DNA of 17,205 nucleotides from Chloroflexi bacterium UBA6622. GTDB lineage: Bacteria; Chloroflexota; UBA11872. Positions 7,702 through 15,150 of this stretch are shown one piece after another. The number at the start of each line of letters is the position of its first letter. Positions within the stretch are counted from its first letter, which is position 1. The translations under genes and the position numbers were made by a program. Below the pieces are notes generated by a model. It was not told where the DNA came from. It worked only from the letters and a program-made list of their open reading frames with translations, and searched no databases. The stretch covers positions 1 to 17,205 of the forward strand of contig DJHK01000026.1 in NCBI GenBank assembly GCA_002433065.1. The letters are read 5' to 3'.

Positions 7702-9297
7702 TCAGCCAAGGCAAAACCCTTCATAGTTGTTGTCAGCAACCTGTTGGCATTTTTCGGCATACGGGGGGTAGCCGATAAGGGGCATGAATACACGGGTCTT
7801 CCCGGGGATGTTTGCACCCAAATACCACGAATTGCATGTCGGATACAGAGTCTGATCGGCGACCGAGTTCACGTGATCTACCCAGTTGTCCGCTGCGGTC
7901 GCCGTGGCCTCAATAGTGGTGAAGTCCTGCTGTCGCATCGCCACAAGACAATCCCGAATCCACTCGACGTGCTGTTCAATAGCCATGATCATGTTGGTCA
8001 ACACGGAAGGACTGCCGGGTCCCGTGACAGTAAACAGGTTCGGAAATTCCGGAACACCCAGACCGAGGTACGTTCGAGGACCTGCGGACCAGGCCTCTGC
8101 GAGCGTATGTCCCCCTTTGCCGGTGATATTCATGTTCAGCAAGGCACCGGTCATGGCATCAAATCCGGTGGCGAACACCAACGCGTCAAACTCGAAATCT
8201 TGGGCAGCAGCCCTTAATCCGGTCACTGTTATTTCCTCGATGCCTCCCTCTGAAATATCAACCAAGTTGACGTGTTCCGAGTTGAAAGTCTCGTAATAAT
8301 GCGTGTCTAAGCAGGGGCGTTTACAAGCGATGGTGTTTGTTGGCGCTAACAGCCGGGCGGTCTCCGGATCATCAACTATCTTTGTGATTTGACCGCGAAC
8401 GTATTCAGCGATGCGTTCATTTGAAGTCTGATCAATTCCAATATCGGCGTAGGCACGGTAAAAGCCAAATCCTCCGTGCTCCCATCTTTCGTCCATGCGG
8501 GCATCAAATTCCGAGTCATCTGCTTGCTTAGCCGAATCTTCGTTGGGCGGGAAGATCGAGATAATTCCGGAACGTTCAACCCTGGCCGCTTGCCGCAGCT
8601 CAGCATAGTTTTCCTTGGTTTCTGCTTGAATCGCAGCGTCCAACGGTTCGTTTCGTGCAGGAACTGAATAGTTGGGGGTCCTCTGAAACACGGTCAGTTC
8701 CGACGCTTGTTCGGCGATGACTGGAATCGCTTGGACAGCGGACGAACCGGTTCCTACCACAGCGACTCTCTGCCCCGAAAAGTCAACGGTCTCGTGGGGC
8801 CACCGACCGGTGTGGTAAACGTCGCCTTTGAAATTGGCTAATCCTTCGAAGTCTGGGAGGTTAGTAGTCGACAAACAACCGGTGGCTGCTACGAGGAAAC
8901 GTGCCTGGTAAGTGTCGCGATTAGTGGAGACAGTCCAAGTGCTTGTGATCTCGTCGTAGTCGGCAGCCTCGACGGTGGTGTTGAACTCTATGAGAGATTC
9001 AAGATCGAATCTGTCCGAAACGTGTTCCGCGTATTTCAGGATCTCAGGTTGACCCGCATAGCGCTCGGTCCACTCCCACTCTTGCTCAAGTTCGGGATCG
9101 AATGAGTAGGAATATTGCAGGCTTTCGACATCACATCGTGCGCCTGGATACCGATTCCAATACCAGGTACCGCCGACCCCCGTGCCTCTCTCGAGGCCTT
9201 TAACGTTGAAGCCTTCCTGCCTCAACAAATAGAGCGAGTAGAGGCCTCCGAAACCAGCCCCAACAACAACAACGTCACATTCTTCAATCGAGCCCAT
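7702..9297 (-). CDS. Baeyer-Villiger-type flavin-containing monooxygenase
   Basis: Predicted 531-residue FAD- and NADPH-dependent monooxygenase of the cyclohexanone-monooxygenase type, inserting one oxygen next to a ketone to give an ester or lactone. The FAD Rossmann motif GAGFGG is at 13-18, the GGTWYWNRYPG segment typical of class B enzymes at 42-52, the Baeyer-Villiger fingerprint FxGxxxHxxxW(P) as FKGDVYHTGRWP at 156-167, and the NADPH Rossmann motif GTGSSA at 182-187. The length is normal and no key residue is missing. The ATG at 9297 has GGGAG 8 nt upstream; the frame is open to 9366 without a better site. It is transcribed away from the crotonase gene across a 143-bp divergent region and is followed closely by the macro-domain gene. 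A heteroatom (N- or S-) oxygenation role is also possible. Confidence 0.92.
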   Translation of the reverse strand: MGSIEECDVVVVGAGFGGLYSLYLLRQEGFNVKGLERGTGVGGTWYWNRYPGARCDVESLQYSYSFDPELEQEWEWTERYAGQPEILKYAEHVSDRFDLESLIEFNTTVEAADYDEITSTWTVSTNRDTYQARFLVAATGCLSTTNLPDFEGLANFKGDVYHTGRWPHETVDFSGQRVAVVGTGSSAVQAIPVIAEQASELTVFQRTPNYSVPARNEPLDAAIQAETKENYAELRQAARVERSGIISIFPPNEDSAKQADDSEFDARMDERWEHGGFGFYRAYADIGIDQTSNERIAEYVRGQITKIVDDPETARLLAPTNTIACKRPCLDTHYYETFNSEHVNLVDISEGGIEEITVTGLRAAAQDFEFDALVFATGFDAMTGALLNMNITGKGGHTLAEAWSAGPRTYLGLGVPEFPNLFTVTGPGSPSVLTNMIMAIEQHVEWIRDCLVAMRQQDFTTIEATATAADNWVDHVNSVADQTLYPTCNSWYLGANIPGKTRVFMPLIGYPPYAEKCQQVADNNYEGFCLG

Positions 9298-9309
9298 TAT
9301 CAAACTCCC

Positions 9310-9339
9310 TCTTGATCTCTTGAAAATAGCCCGTCTTGA
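9310..9339. repeat. Three direct TCTTGA repeats in the divergent promoter region
   Basis: TCTTGA occurs at 9310-9315, 9318-9323 and 9334-9339, with start-to-start distances of 8 and 16 bp. They lie just upstream of the flavin monooxygenase start and within the 143-bp region shared with the crotonase-amidase pair. Spacing in multiples of 8 could reflect a repeated operator half-site, but a 6-bp word three times in 30 bp can also be chance. No regulator gene is present in the window to match it. Confidence 0.3.
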
Positions 9340-9440
9340 GGTGCTAGGTCGCCCTCTTCGGATCATGCATGTCTATCGGTTGTTCCCCACTGGCCCGCAG
9401 GTGGGATCTAGCATCCTGGTTTGATTCGTTTGGAGACAAA

Positions 9441-10271
9441 GTGACGTACGAGAGAGTTAAATACGAAACGCCAGCCAACGGTGTGGCACGGATAACCCTC
9501 ACCAGACCTGAGGCGGCCAACGCCCAAGACTATTTGATGTTGTCCGAACTTAACGCAGCATTCGATGAGGCAGCCGGAGATGAAGCCATCCGTGTCATCG
9601 TTCTAGCCGCTGAGGGTAAGCATTTCTCCTCGGGGCATGATCTCGCTGCGCCCGAACCAAATATGGAAGATTTCCCGACCGTAGGTACACAGTGCCATTT
9701 CGACGCCCCCGGGACTGAGGGCTATATGGCCCGCGAAGCGGAAATGTACTTGGGTTTGTGTTGGCGATGGAGAAATTTGGCTAAACCGACGATCGCCCAA
9801 GTCCAAGGGAAGGTCATCGCGGGCGGCCTCATGCTTGTTTGGCCGATGGACCTCATCGTTGCATCAGAAGACGCAACATTTAGTGATCCTGTTGTGGCGT
9901 TCAATGTGAATGGTGTCGAATATTTCGCTCACCCGTTCGAAGCCGGTACGCGACTAGCGAAAGAGATGCTGTTTACTGGTAGGTCCTTGACGGCGGAAGA
10001 GCTTATGGACCGCGGCATGGTGAACAAAGTTGTTCCCTTAGTTGAATTAGAACAAGCAACATTAGAGTTAGCGACTCACATAGCTAAGCGACCTATGTTT
10101 GGGCTGACCCTGGCGAAACAAGCCGTCAATCAGACTGTCGACGCCATGGGCATGTACAGCGCGCTGCAGGCAGCTTTCAGCCTGCACCACGTTGGACATA
10201 GCCACAACATGGAGGTCCACGGGATGCGGGTTGACCCATCGGGTATTGATGTCATTAGGTCGGAGGCGTGA
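9441..10271 (+). CDS. Crotonase-fold (enoyl-CoA hydratase/isomerase family) protein
   Basis: Predicted 276-residue crotonase-superfamily protein acting on a CoA thioester. The oxyanion-hole regions are recognisable: GKHFSSGHDL at 59-68 and GKVIAGGLML at 123-132, followed by FSDP at 147-150, and a C-terminal MVNKVVP segment. By alignment to classical enoyl-CoA hydratase, the two catalytic glutamates correspond to Met131 and Val151, so ordinary hydration is unlikely and another reaction (isomerisation, hydrolysis, decarboxylation or C-C cleavage) should be considered. Related actinobacterial proteins with an SDPV...GVEYFAHP stretch exist as a subgroup. I start at the GTG at 9441, 5-6 nt after TTTGGAGA; an ATG at 9369 adds 24 residues that do not look like the family. 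Its stop overlaps the amidase start (GTGA). Confidence 0.87.
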   Translation: MTYERVKYETPANGVARITLTRPEAANAQDYLMLSELNAAFDEAAGDEAIRVIVLAAEGKHFSSGHDLAAPEPNMEDFPTVGTQCHFDAPGTEGYMAREAEMYLGLCWRWRNLAKPTIAQVQGKVIAGGLMLVWPMDLIVASEDATFSDPVVAFNVNGVEYFAHPFEAGTRLAKEMLFTGRSLTAEELMDRGMVNKVVPLVELEQATLELATHIAKRPMFGLTLAKQAVNQTVDAMGMYSALQAAFSLHHVGHSHNMEVHGMRVDPSGIDVIRSEA

Positions 10272-11764
10272 CCGAACCTTGCGATCTAAGCGCGGTTGAT
10301 GCCCGTGTGGCCATCTCCGCTCGGCAGCTTTCCCCAGTCGAGCTGACTAAATCCTGTCTCGAAAGAATCGATGAATTGAATCCGACGGTGAATGCGATGG
10401 TAACTGTTTCCGGGGAATCGGCCCTCGAGGATGCTCGCACAGCGGAAGAAGCCATAGCGAATGGCCGCGAAGAAGGGTTGCTCCACGGCCTGCCCGTAGC
10501 CATCAAAGACTTACAGGCCACTAAGGGCATAGTCACGACCTACGGGACCTCGTTCTATAGCGACCATGTGCCTACTGAGGATGCCGGAATTGTGGCTCGG
10601 ATACGCGCAGCCGGAGGCATCGTGATTGGCAAGACCAACATTCCGGAGATGAGTATCGGTGCTAACACCATTAACCGGCTATTCGGGGCGACCGGTAATC
10701 CCTACGCGCCCGAGTTGACATGCGGCGGTTCATCGGGTGGTTCCGCCGTCGCTGTTGCTACCGGTATGGCGCCACTGGCGACCGGTTCTGATCACGGGGG
10801 GAGCCTTCGAATTCCGGCTTGTTTCAGTGGAGTGGTTGGGCATAGGGCAACGCCGGGAACAGTCCCACACGAGAGCCGGACAATTACCCAAACCAATTAC
10901 AGCCTTCAGGGGCCGATGGGAAGAACCGTGGATGACGTCGCGTTGCTCCTGGCGGTCATTTCAACTCGAGATCGAGCAAGTCGACAGGACCCAATGAGTT
11001 TTCCGCTTGACAGTTTTAGCTTTCTTGATCTGGTGCCACCATCCGTTGAGGGTCTGCGGATTGGTGTGACAGCCGATTTCGGAGGTCTTCTGGTTTCCAA
11101 TCATGTTCGGGGACAGTTCGAAGAGCGCGTTGGTTATTTGGGGGAGCGCGGTGCCGAGATAATTGAACTGTCTGTGGATCTGACCGAAGCCGTTGAAGTT
11201 GATTGGCAATTGAGGGCCGATATTTTTGCCACCCAGTACCACAGGGATATTGGTGGCTTTGATGAAAGCTTTAATCCCAACGTATTCCGGACTTACGAGA
11301 CTGCCCTCTCGACCACGGTTCTCGAAATCGCTCGCGCGCGGAGAAAGCAGGTGGATCTGTTTCGGAGGTTCGACGAAGTATTTGACGGCGTGGACCTTGT
11401 TATATGCCCTGGAGTTAGTGTTCCGCCTTTCCCATGGTCCTCGCTTCATCCCACCGAAATCGACGGTGAGAAGGTCGAGAACTACATGGCATGGTTAGGT
11501 TTGACGAGTTGCTTGACCGTTGTGGGCCATCCAGTAACAGCTTTGCCGGCCGGTTTGGATAGCGATGGCCTCCCTTTTGGTATCCAATGCATCGCCCCGA
11601 TGTACCAGGACGCGACCCTGTTGACTATGGCGAAGGCCCTTGAGAACGGCTTCGCAGAATCAGACCGATATGTAGCTCCGAGACCCGATCGTGGGGCGAT
11701 AGGACTGTCTGATCCGCACTGTCAAGAACTGGGAAAGGCTGCGGCGATAGCGGCGGCGCGTTAA
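10268..11764 (+). CDS. Amidase-signature family hydrolase
   Basis: Predicted 498-residue cytoplasmic amidase-signature enzyme hydrolysing a C-N amide bond. The Ser-cisSer-Lys triad can be placed at Lys80 (PVAIKD), Ser155 within GGSSGGSA (153-160) and nucleophile Ser179 within DHGGS (175-179); the 24-residue spacing between the two serines is the usual one. Normal length, no signal peptide. It could be an aliphatic or aryl amidase, an acylurea or hydantoin-derived amide hydrolase, or a paralogue of GatA; the absence of gatB/gatC neighbours argues against tRNA amidotransferase. The GTG start lies in the GTGA overlap with the crotonase gene, and the N-terminus begins directly with the family's DLSAVDAR-like helix, supporting that start. 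A GGAGG only 1 nt upstream is too close for normal pairing. The gene ends 2 bp from the convergent hydantoinase gene. Confidence 0.92.
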   Translation: MTEPCDLSAVDARVAISARQLSPVELTKSCLERIDELNPTVNAMVTVSGESALEDARTAEEAIANGREEGLLHGLPVAIKDLQATKGIVTTYGTSFYSDHVPTEDAGIVARIRAAGGIVIGKTNIPEMSIGANTINRLFGATGNPYAPELTCGGSSGGSAVAVATGMAPLATGSDHGGSLRIPACFSGVVGHRATPGTVPHESRTITQTNYSLQGPMGRTVDDVALLLAVISTRDRASRQDPMSFPLDSFSFLDLVPPSVEGLRIGVTADFGGLLVSNHVRGQFEERVGYLGERGAEIIELSVDLTEAVEVDWQLRADIFATQYHRDIGGFDESFNPNVFRTYETALSTTVLEIARARRKQVDLFRRFDEVFDGVDLVICPGVSVPPFPWSSLHPTEIDGEKVENYMAWLGLTSCLTVVGHPVTALPAGLDSDGLPFGIQCIAPMYQDATLLTMAKALENGFAESDRYVAPRPDRGAIGLSDPHCQELGKAAAIAAAR

Positions 11765-11766
11765 AT

Positions 11767-13797
11767 CTAAACGGGGGAACCCACAGCCACCGATTTGAGA
11801 ACCGCCTCTACAAACAACTGCCGTGTCTCCACGAGTGCTTCATGTATTTCCCAGTCATGGGATATAACAAACTCCCCTGAGCCCGCGGCTGCCATTCCCA
11901 GGCCTAGCGCCGCCGCGGCGTCTTGTTCAGCGAATGCCTGTGCTTGCTTCAGGTCGTAGTAGTTAGATGGTTCTCCGGCGTGTACCCGAAAAAGACCTCT
12001 CCTAGGGGCACTCACAACGGTCTCTTTGACGAGTCGGATCACCCCAGTGGCAGCACCATAGGCGTTCGCCACTTCGGAATGTTCCGGGACGATGCACTCG
12101 GTACCGAGCTTCAAACCCAGTTGATCCTGATGTAGCACCGCGGGTGCCCCAACTGCAGTCACCGCCCCCGAGATCTCAGCTGTGACGTCCAGAAATTTCC
12201 TGCTGCCAGGACGGGTAGCGGCATGTGTTTGAGCCTTCAAAGCGGAGTTGAGATGGGCGACCGGCAACCCGTCGTGATCAGCGGCCGCTGTAAGGATCGT
12301 TTCGGCTATTCCTGCACTTACGAGTTTGAGGACCAGTTCAGCGAACAATGAACCGTCACTGGCCAATGGTTTACCGAACCGATCCAACTGCCGGGCAAGA
12401 AGAATTGAGCCAAGGCCGGCTGGCTCCGCTGGGTATCGCTTATCCACTCCAAGAACATGCGCAGCGTCTGTCGGAGTGAATGCTGTCATGCCTACGATCC
12501 CTAGACCGATTAAGCGGTTGAGGGCGTTGCGTTCCAATCCCGAGCTGACCACGTCCTCATAGGCGCGACCAACGCTGCTTGCCTGTAACGCTGCGATAAT
12601 GGTGGCTTCGCCTGTCGATTGAGTAGCCCAATCGTGTTCAAGGAGCCAAAGGTAAATTCCGTCGCTCTCTCTTGCTACCGATCTGTTGATCTGGTCTTCC
12701 AGCATGACTTGGACCTCAGGTCGCTCGGAGCATGCGATAACCAATGGGGTGACTCGTCTTGGGCCGATCGATATCGCTTTGTCGTCGAGGGGCGTCGGCT
12801 GAATGTGGCTATCACCACCGATGCCTTCAGTGTGGACACGCACAGCATTCACCATGGTTTCATGCCCACCGATTCTTGCCCCAGATGGCGCTGACGCCGG
12901 CAATCCACCAGTGATTGTCGCTACGTCAGTTGTGGTGCCGCCTATATCCACTACCACTCCTTCCGTAATGGAGTTAAGTGCAGCGGCACCGGTAGCACTC
13001 GCAGCTGGACCGGACAAGATGGTCTCAATTGGTTTTGCCTTGACAAAATCGGAAGAAACGAGGGATCCATCTCCTCGCATGACCATCAGGGGACAAGCGA
13101 TTTTTAGACCAACCATTGACCTTTCGACTGCTGCGATCAATTCGTGAATTAGAGGCACCAGCCGAGCATTCAGCAAAGCTGTTACAGCACGTTTTGGAGC
13201 ATCAAGCTGACCCGACAACTCGTGGCTGAGAGTCACCGACTTTCCTGTCCACTCAGCAATCGCCTCAGCGGTGATGATCTCATGTTCGGGGTTGCGCACG
13301 CTGAACGACCCGACGACTGCATAGGCCTCTACTCTCGAGTCGTGTAGGAGCAGCCAATCGTTTAGCAGCGCGAGGTCGAGCGAGTCTACCTCCAAGCCGT
13401 GAGGGGAGTGCCCTCCGGCTACACGCAGAATCGGATTAGCTGGGAGTAGGTGATCCAAGCCTCTTCGTGCCGTGACGGTTTCTTCGAGACCAATTGCTAC
13501 GAGGCCTGCGGGTCGACCACCGCCTTCAACGAGGGCATTCGTTGCCAAGGTAGTAGAGACTGAAACCAAACATATGTGCTCTGGGGGGACGGCACCGTTG
13601 GTCAATATTTCGGTCAGTGCGTGTGTTACGCAAATACCTAGGTCTCCGTGGGTCGTTGAAACTTTCGCTTTGGCTACAACCGTTTCCGTTGTCGGGCAGT
13701 AGACGACCGCGTCGGTGTAGGTGCCGCCTGTGTCAATTCCGATCTTAAATTGGCCGTTCCCTGGCATTCCTGAAGATTTTGCCACCGTACTAACCAT
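11767..13797 (-). CDS. Hydantoinase/oxoprolinase A-type ATP-dependent hydrolase subunit
   Basis: Predicted 676-residue member of the HyuA/oxoprolinase-A family, actin-like ATPases that activate cyclic or amide carbonyls (N-methylhydantoin, 5-oxoproline) or, in carboxylase relatives, ketones. Seen: N-terminal phosphate loop GIDTGGTYTDA at 20-30, STTLATNAL at 82-90, RGDGS at 241-245, LSGPAAS at 261-267, second phosphate loop VDIGGTTTDVA at 283-293 and EGIGGDS at 324-330. The ATG at 13797 is used because no internal start has a better site; an ATG 10 codons later is possible. The usual partner subunit (HyuB-like) is not adjacent on either side, which is unusual since A and B genes are commonly linked. 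It is convergent with the amidase and divergent from the CoA-transferase gene across 49 bp. The exact substrate is unknown. Confidence 0.9.
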   Translation of the reverse strand: MVSTVAKSSGMPGNGQFKIGIDTGGTYTDAVVYCPTTETVVAKAKVSTTHGDLGICVTHALTEILTNGAVPPEHICLVSVSTTLATNALVEGGGRPAGLVAIGLEETVTARRGLDHLLPANPILRVAGGHSPHGLEVDSLDLALLNDWLLLHDSRVEAYAVVGSFSVRNPEHEIITAEAIAEWTGKSVTLSHELSGQLDAPKRAVTALLNARLVPLIHELIAAVERSMVGLKIACPLMVMRGDGSLVSSDFVKAKPIETILSGPAASATGAAALNSITEGVVVDIGGTTTDVATITGGLPASAPSGARIGGHETMVNAVRVHTEGIGGDSHIQPTPLDDKAISIGPRRVTPLVIACSERPEVQVMLEDQINRSVARESDGIYLWLLEHDWATQSTGEATIIAALQASSVGRAYEDVVSSGLERNALNRLIGLGIVGMTAFTPTDAAHVLGVDKRYPAEPAGLGSILLARQLDRFGKPLASDGSLFAELVLKLVSAGIAETILTAAADHDGLPVAHLNSALKAQTHAATRPGSRKFLDVTAEISGAVTAVGAPAVLHQDQLGLKLGTECIVPEHSEVANAYGAATGVIRLVKETVVSAPRRGLFRVHAGEPSNYYDLKQAQAFAEQDAAAALGLGMAAAGSGEFVISHDWEIHEALVETRQLFVEAVLKSVAVGSPV

Positions 13798-13834
13798 AAA
13801 GGCCAGTAATCCTGCAGTTCACGCGTCCCCGGCC

Positions 13835-13840
13835 TAATGT
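13835..13840 (+). promoter_or_regulatory. Candidate -10 element for a leaderless CoA-transferase transcript
   Basis: TAATGT fits the actinobacterial TANNNT -10 pattern and ends 6 nt before the ATG at 13847, the distance expected if transcription starts at the A of the start codon. There is no Shine-Dalgarno sequence in front of that ATG, which independently favours a leaderless message. No good -35 is visible, and the whole divergent gap is only 49 bp. Confidence 0.4.
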
Positions 13841-13846
13841 CTTCAG

Positions 13847-15079
13847 ATGCTCTTAGAAGGTGTCCGCGTCCTTGATTTCACCCAATATTTGTCCGGACCA
13901 AGCGCGACTCGGATGCTTGCTGAACTGGGCGCTGATGTAATAAAAGTTGAATATGGGCCACATGGAGATCCCAGTCGCACACTTCCGTTTGTGTCGGACA
14001 GTGGGTCGTCCTCCTACTACAGCCAACAGAATCGCGGTAAGCGATCTATTTGCCTCGATCTTGGATCGGAGGATGCCTGTGATCTGGCACGAAATCTAGC
14101 TGCCCAGTGTCACGTGGTAGTCGAAAACTTCGGTCCGGGCGTTTTGGAACGCCGCGGTTTGGGATGGGACCACCTGCAGGCCCTAAAGCCCGATTTAGTA
14201 ATGGCGTCCATATCGGCCTTCGGTAAGTCGGGTCCTCTCGCTCACCTTCAGGGATTCGATTTGATGGGCCAAGCGCTCTCCGGGATGATGCATCTCACGG
14301 GCGAAGCCGATGGTGCACCTCAGTTCACTGGTTCGCCGATATCAGATTGCGCCGCGGGTCAAATGCTTTTTGGTGCCATTGGTCATGCCTTGTTCCATCG
14401 AGAACGAACAGGCGAGGGGCAGTACGTAGAAGTGACGTTGGTGGATCCCCTTTTCGCGATGCATTCGATAGCGGTCCAAGGTCATAGTGCAACCGGTGGC
14501 GATTGGAGCCAAGAACGCTCGGGTCGACAGTTCAGCATTGTGGTGCCTTCGGGTACCTACAAAGGGCCTGAAGGATGGGTCGTGTTGCAGGTCCTCGCAC
14601 CCCAGTGGCAAAGGTTGTGCGAAGCGATGGGTGACAGTTCTTTAGCCAGTGACAGTCGCTTCGCTACCGCCGAGGCACGAATAACAAATGCGGCAGAGCT
14701 ACTCAGTTTGGTTGAAGCGTGGATGCAGGGATTTAACAGCGATGCTGACCTCCTGTCTTATCTTGAGGAGCAGCGTATTCCGGCTGCTCCGGTCCTGAGC
14801 CCCGAAGAGGCCATGGTGCATCCGCATTTCACCGAAAGGGGCATGGTCCGCCAAGTAGTCGACCCAGCTTTTGGGGAAATTACGGTTACTGGGCTACCCG
14901 CCAAATTCAGTTCGGTCGAAATTCCTGATAACGAACCGCTGCCACCTTTCCTCGGGGAACACAATGGCGAGGTTTTATCGGAGCTTCTCGGGATGTCGGA
15001 GTCAGCAATATCAGAATTAGAACAGCGTCGAATATTGCTTTCTCAGGTTGACGGATATCCAGAGCGAAATGACACCTAG
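13847..15079 (+). CDS. CaiB/BaiF family CoA-transferase (type III)
   Basis: Predicted 410-residue class III CoA-transferase, moving CoA between acyl-CoA and a carboxylic acid through an aspartyl-CoA anhydride. The N-terminal LEGVRVLDFTQYLSGP (3-18) and LAELGADVIKVE (24-35) motifs are diagnostic. NRGKRSICLDL is at 62-72, and the catalytic Asp is probably Asp167 in GSPISDCAAG. The C-terminal part keeps the RIPAAPVLSPEEAMVHPHF region that closes the interlocked dimer. Length is typical. Family members use carnitine, bile acids, oxalate, mesaconate, dimethylsulfoniopropionate (DddD) and others; the substrate cannot be assigned here. The start codon has no Shine-Dalgarno site and may be leaderless. 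It faces away from the hydantoinase-type gene and precedes the rhodanese gene by 71 bp, which may or may not be one transcript. Confidence 0.93.
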   Translation: MLLEGVRVLDFTQYLSGPSATRMLAELGADVIKVEYGPHGDPSRTLPFVSDSGSSSYYSQQNRGKRSICLDLGSEDACDLARNLAAQCHVVVENFGPGVLERRGLGWDHLQALKPDLVMASISAFGKSGPLAHLQGFDLMGQALSGMMHLTGEADGAPQFTGSPISDCAAGQMLFGAIGHALFHRERTGEGQYVEVTLVDPLFAMHSIAVQGHSATGGDWSQERSGRQFSIVVPSGTYKGPEGWVVLQVLAPQWQRLCEAMGDSSLASDSRFATAEARITNAAELLSLVEAWMQGFNSDADLLSYLEEQRIPAAPVLSPEEAMVHPHFTERGMVRQVVDPAFGEITVTGLPAKFSSVEIPDNEPLPPFLGEHNGEVLSELLGMSESAISELEQRRILLSQVDGYPERNDT

Positions 15080-15137
15080 CGTCTGATGAGTAATGATCAT
15101 GATGGGCCCCAAAGCAGGGACGAACCCACTTACCGCA

Positions 15138-15144
15138 GGGAGAG
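15138..15144 (+). promoter_or_regulatory. Strong ribosome binding site for the rhodanese gene
   Basis: GGGAGAG lies 6 nt before the ATG at 15151 and is one of the strongest Shine-Dalgarno matches in the window. It fixes the rhodanese start and, through the downstream GTGA overlap, probably also drives translation of the following large gene. Confidence 0.6.
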
Positions 15145-15150
15145 CTAACA

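Noticed and set aside
7534..8217. Plus-strand 227-codon open frame over the monooxygenase and macro-domain genes
   Set aside because: It crosses two well-supported minus-strand genes with intact motifs and shows no recognisable domain.
10268..11764. Amidase as GatA of the tRNA amidotransferase
   Set aside because: No gatB or gatC neighbour is present, and the context is catabolic; the signature motifs alone do not distinguish them.
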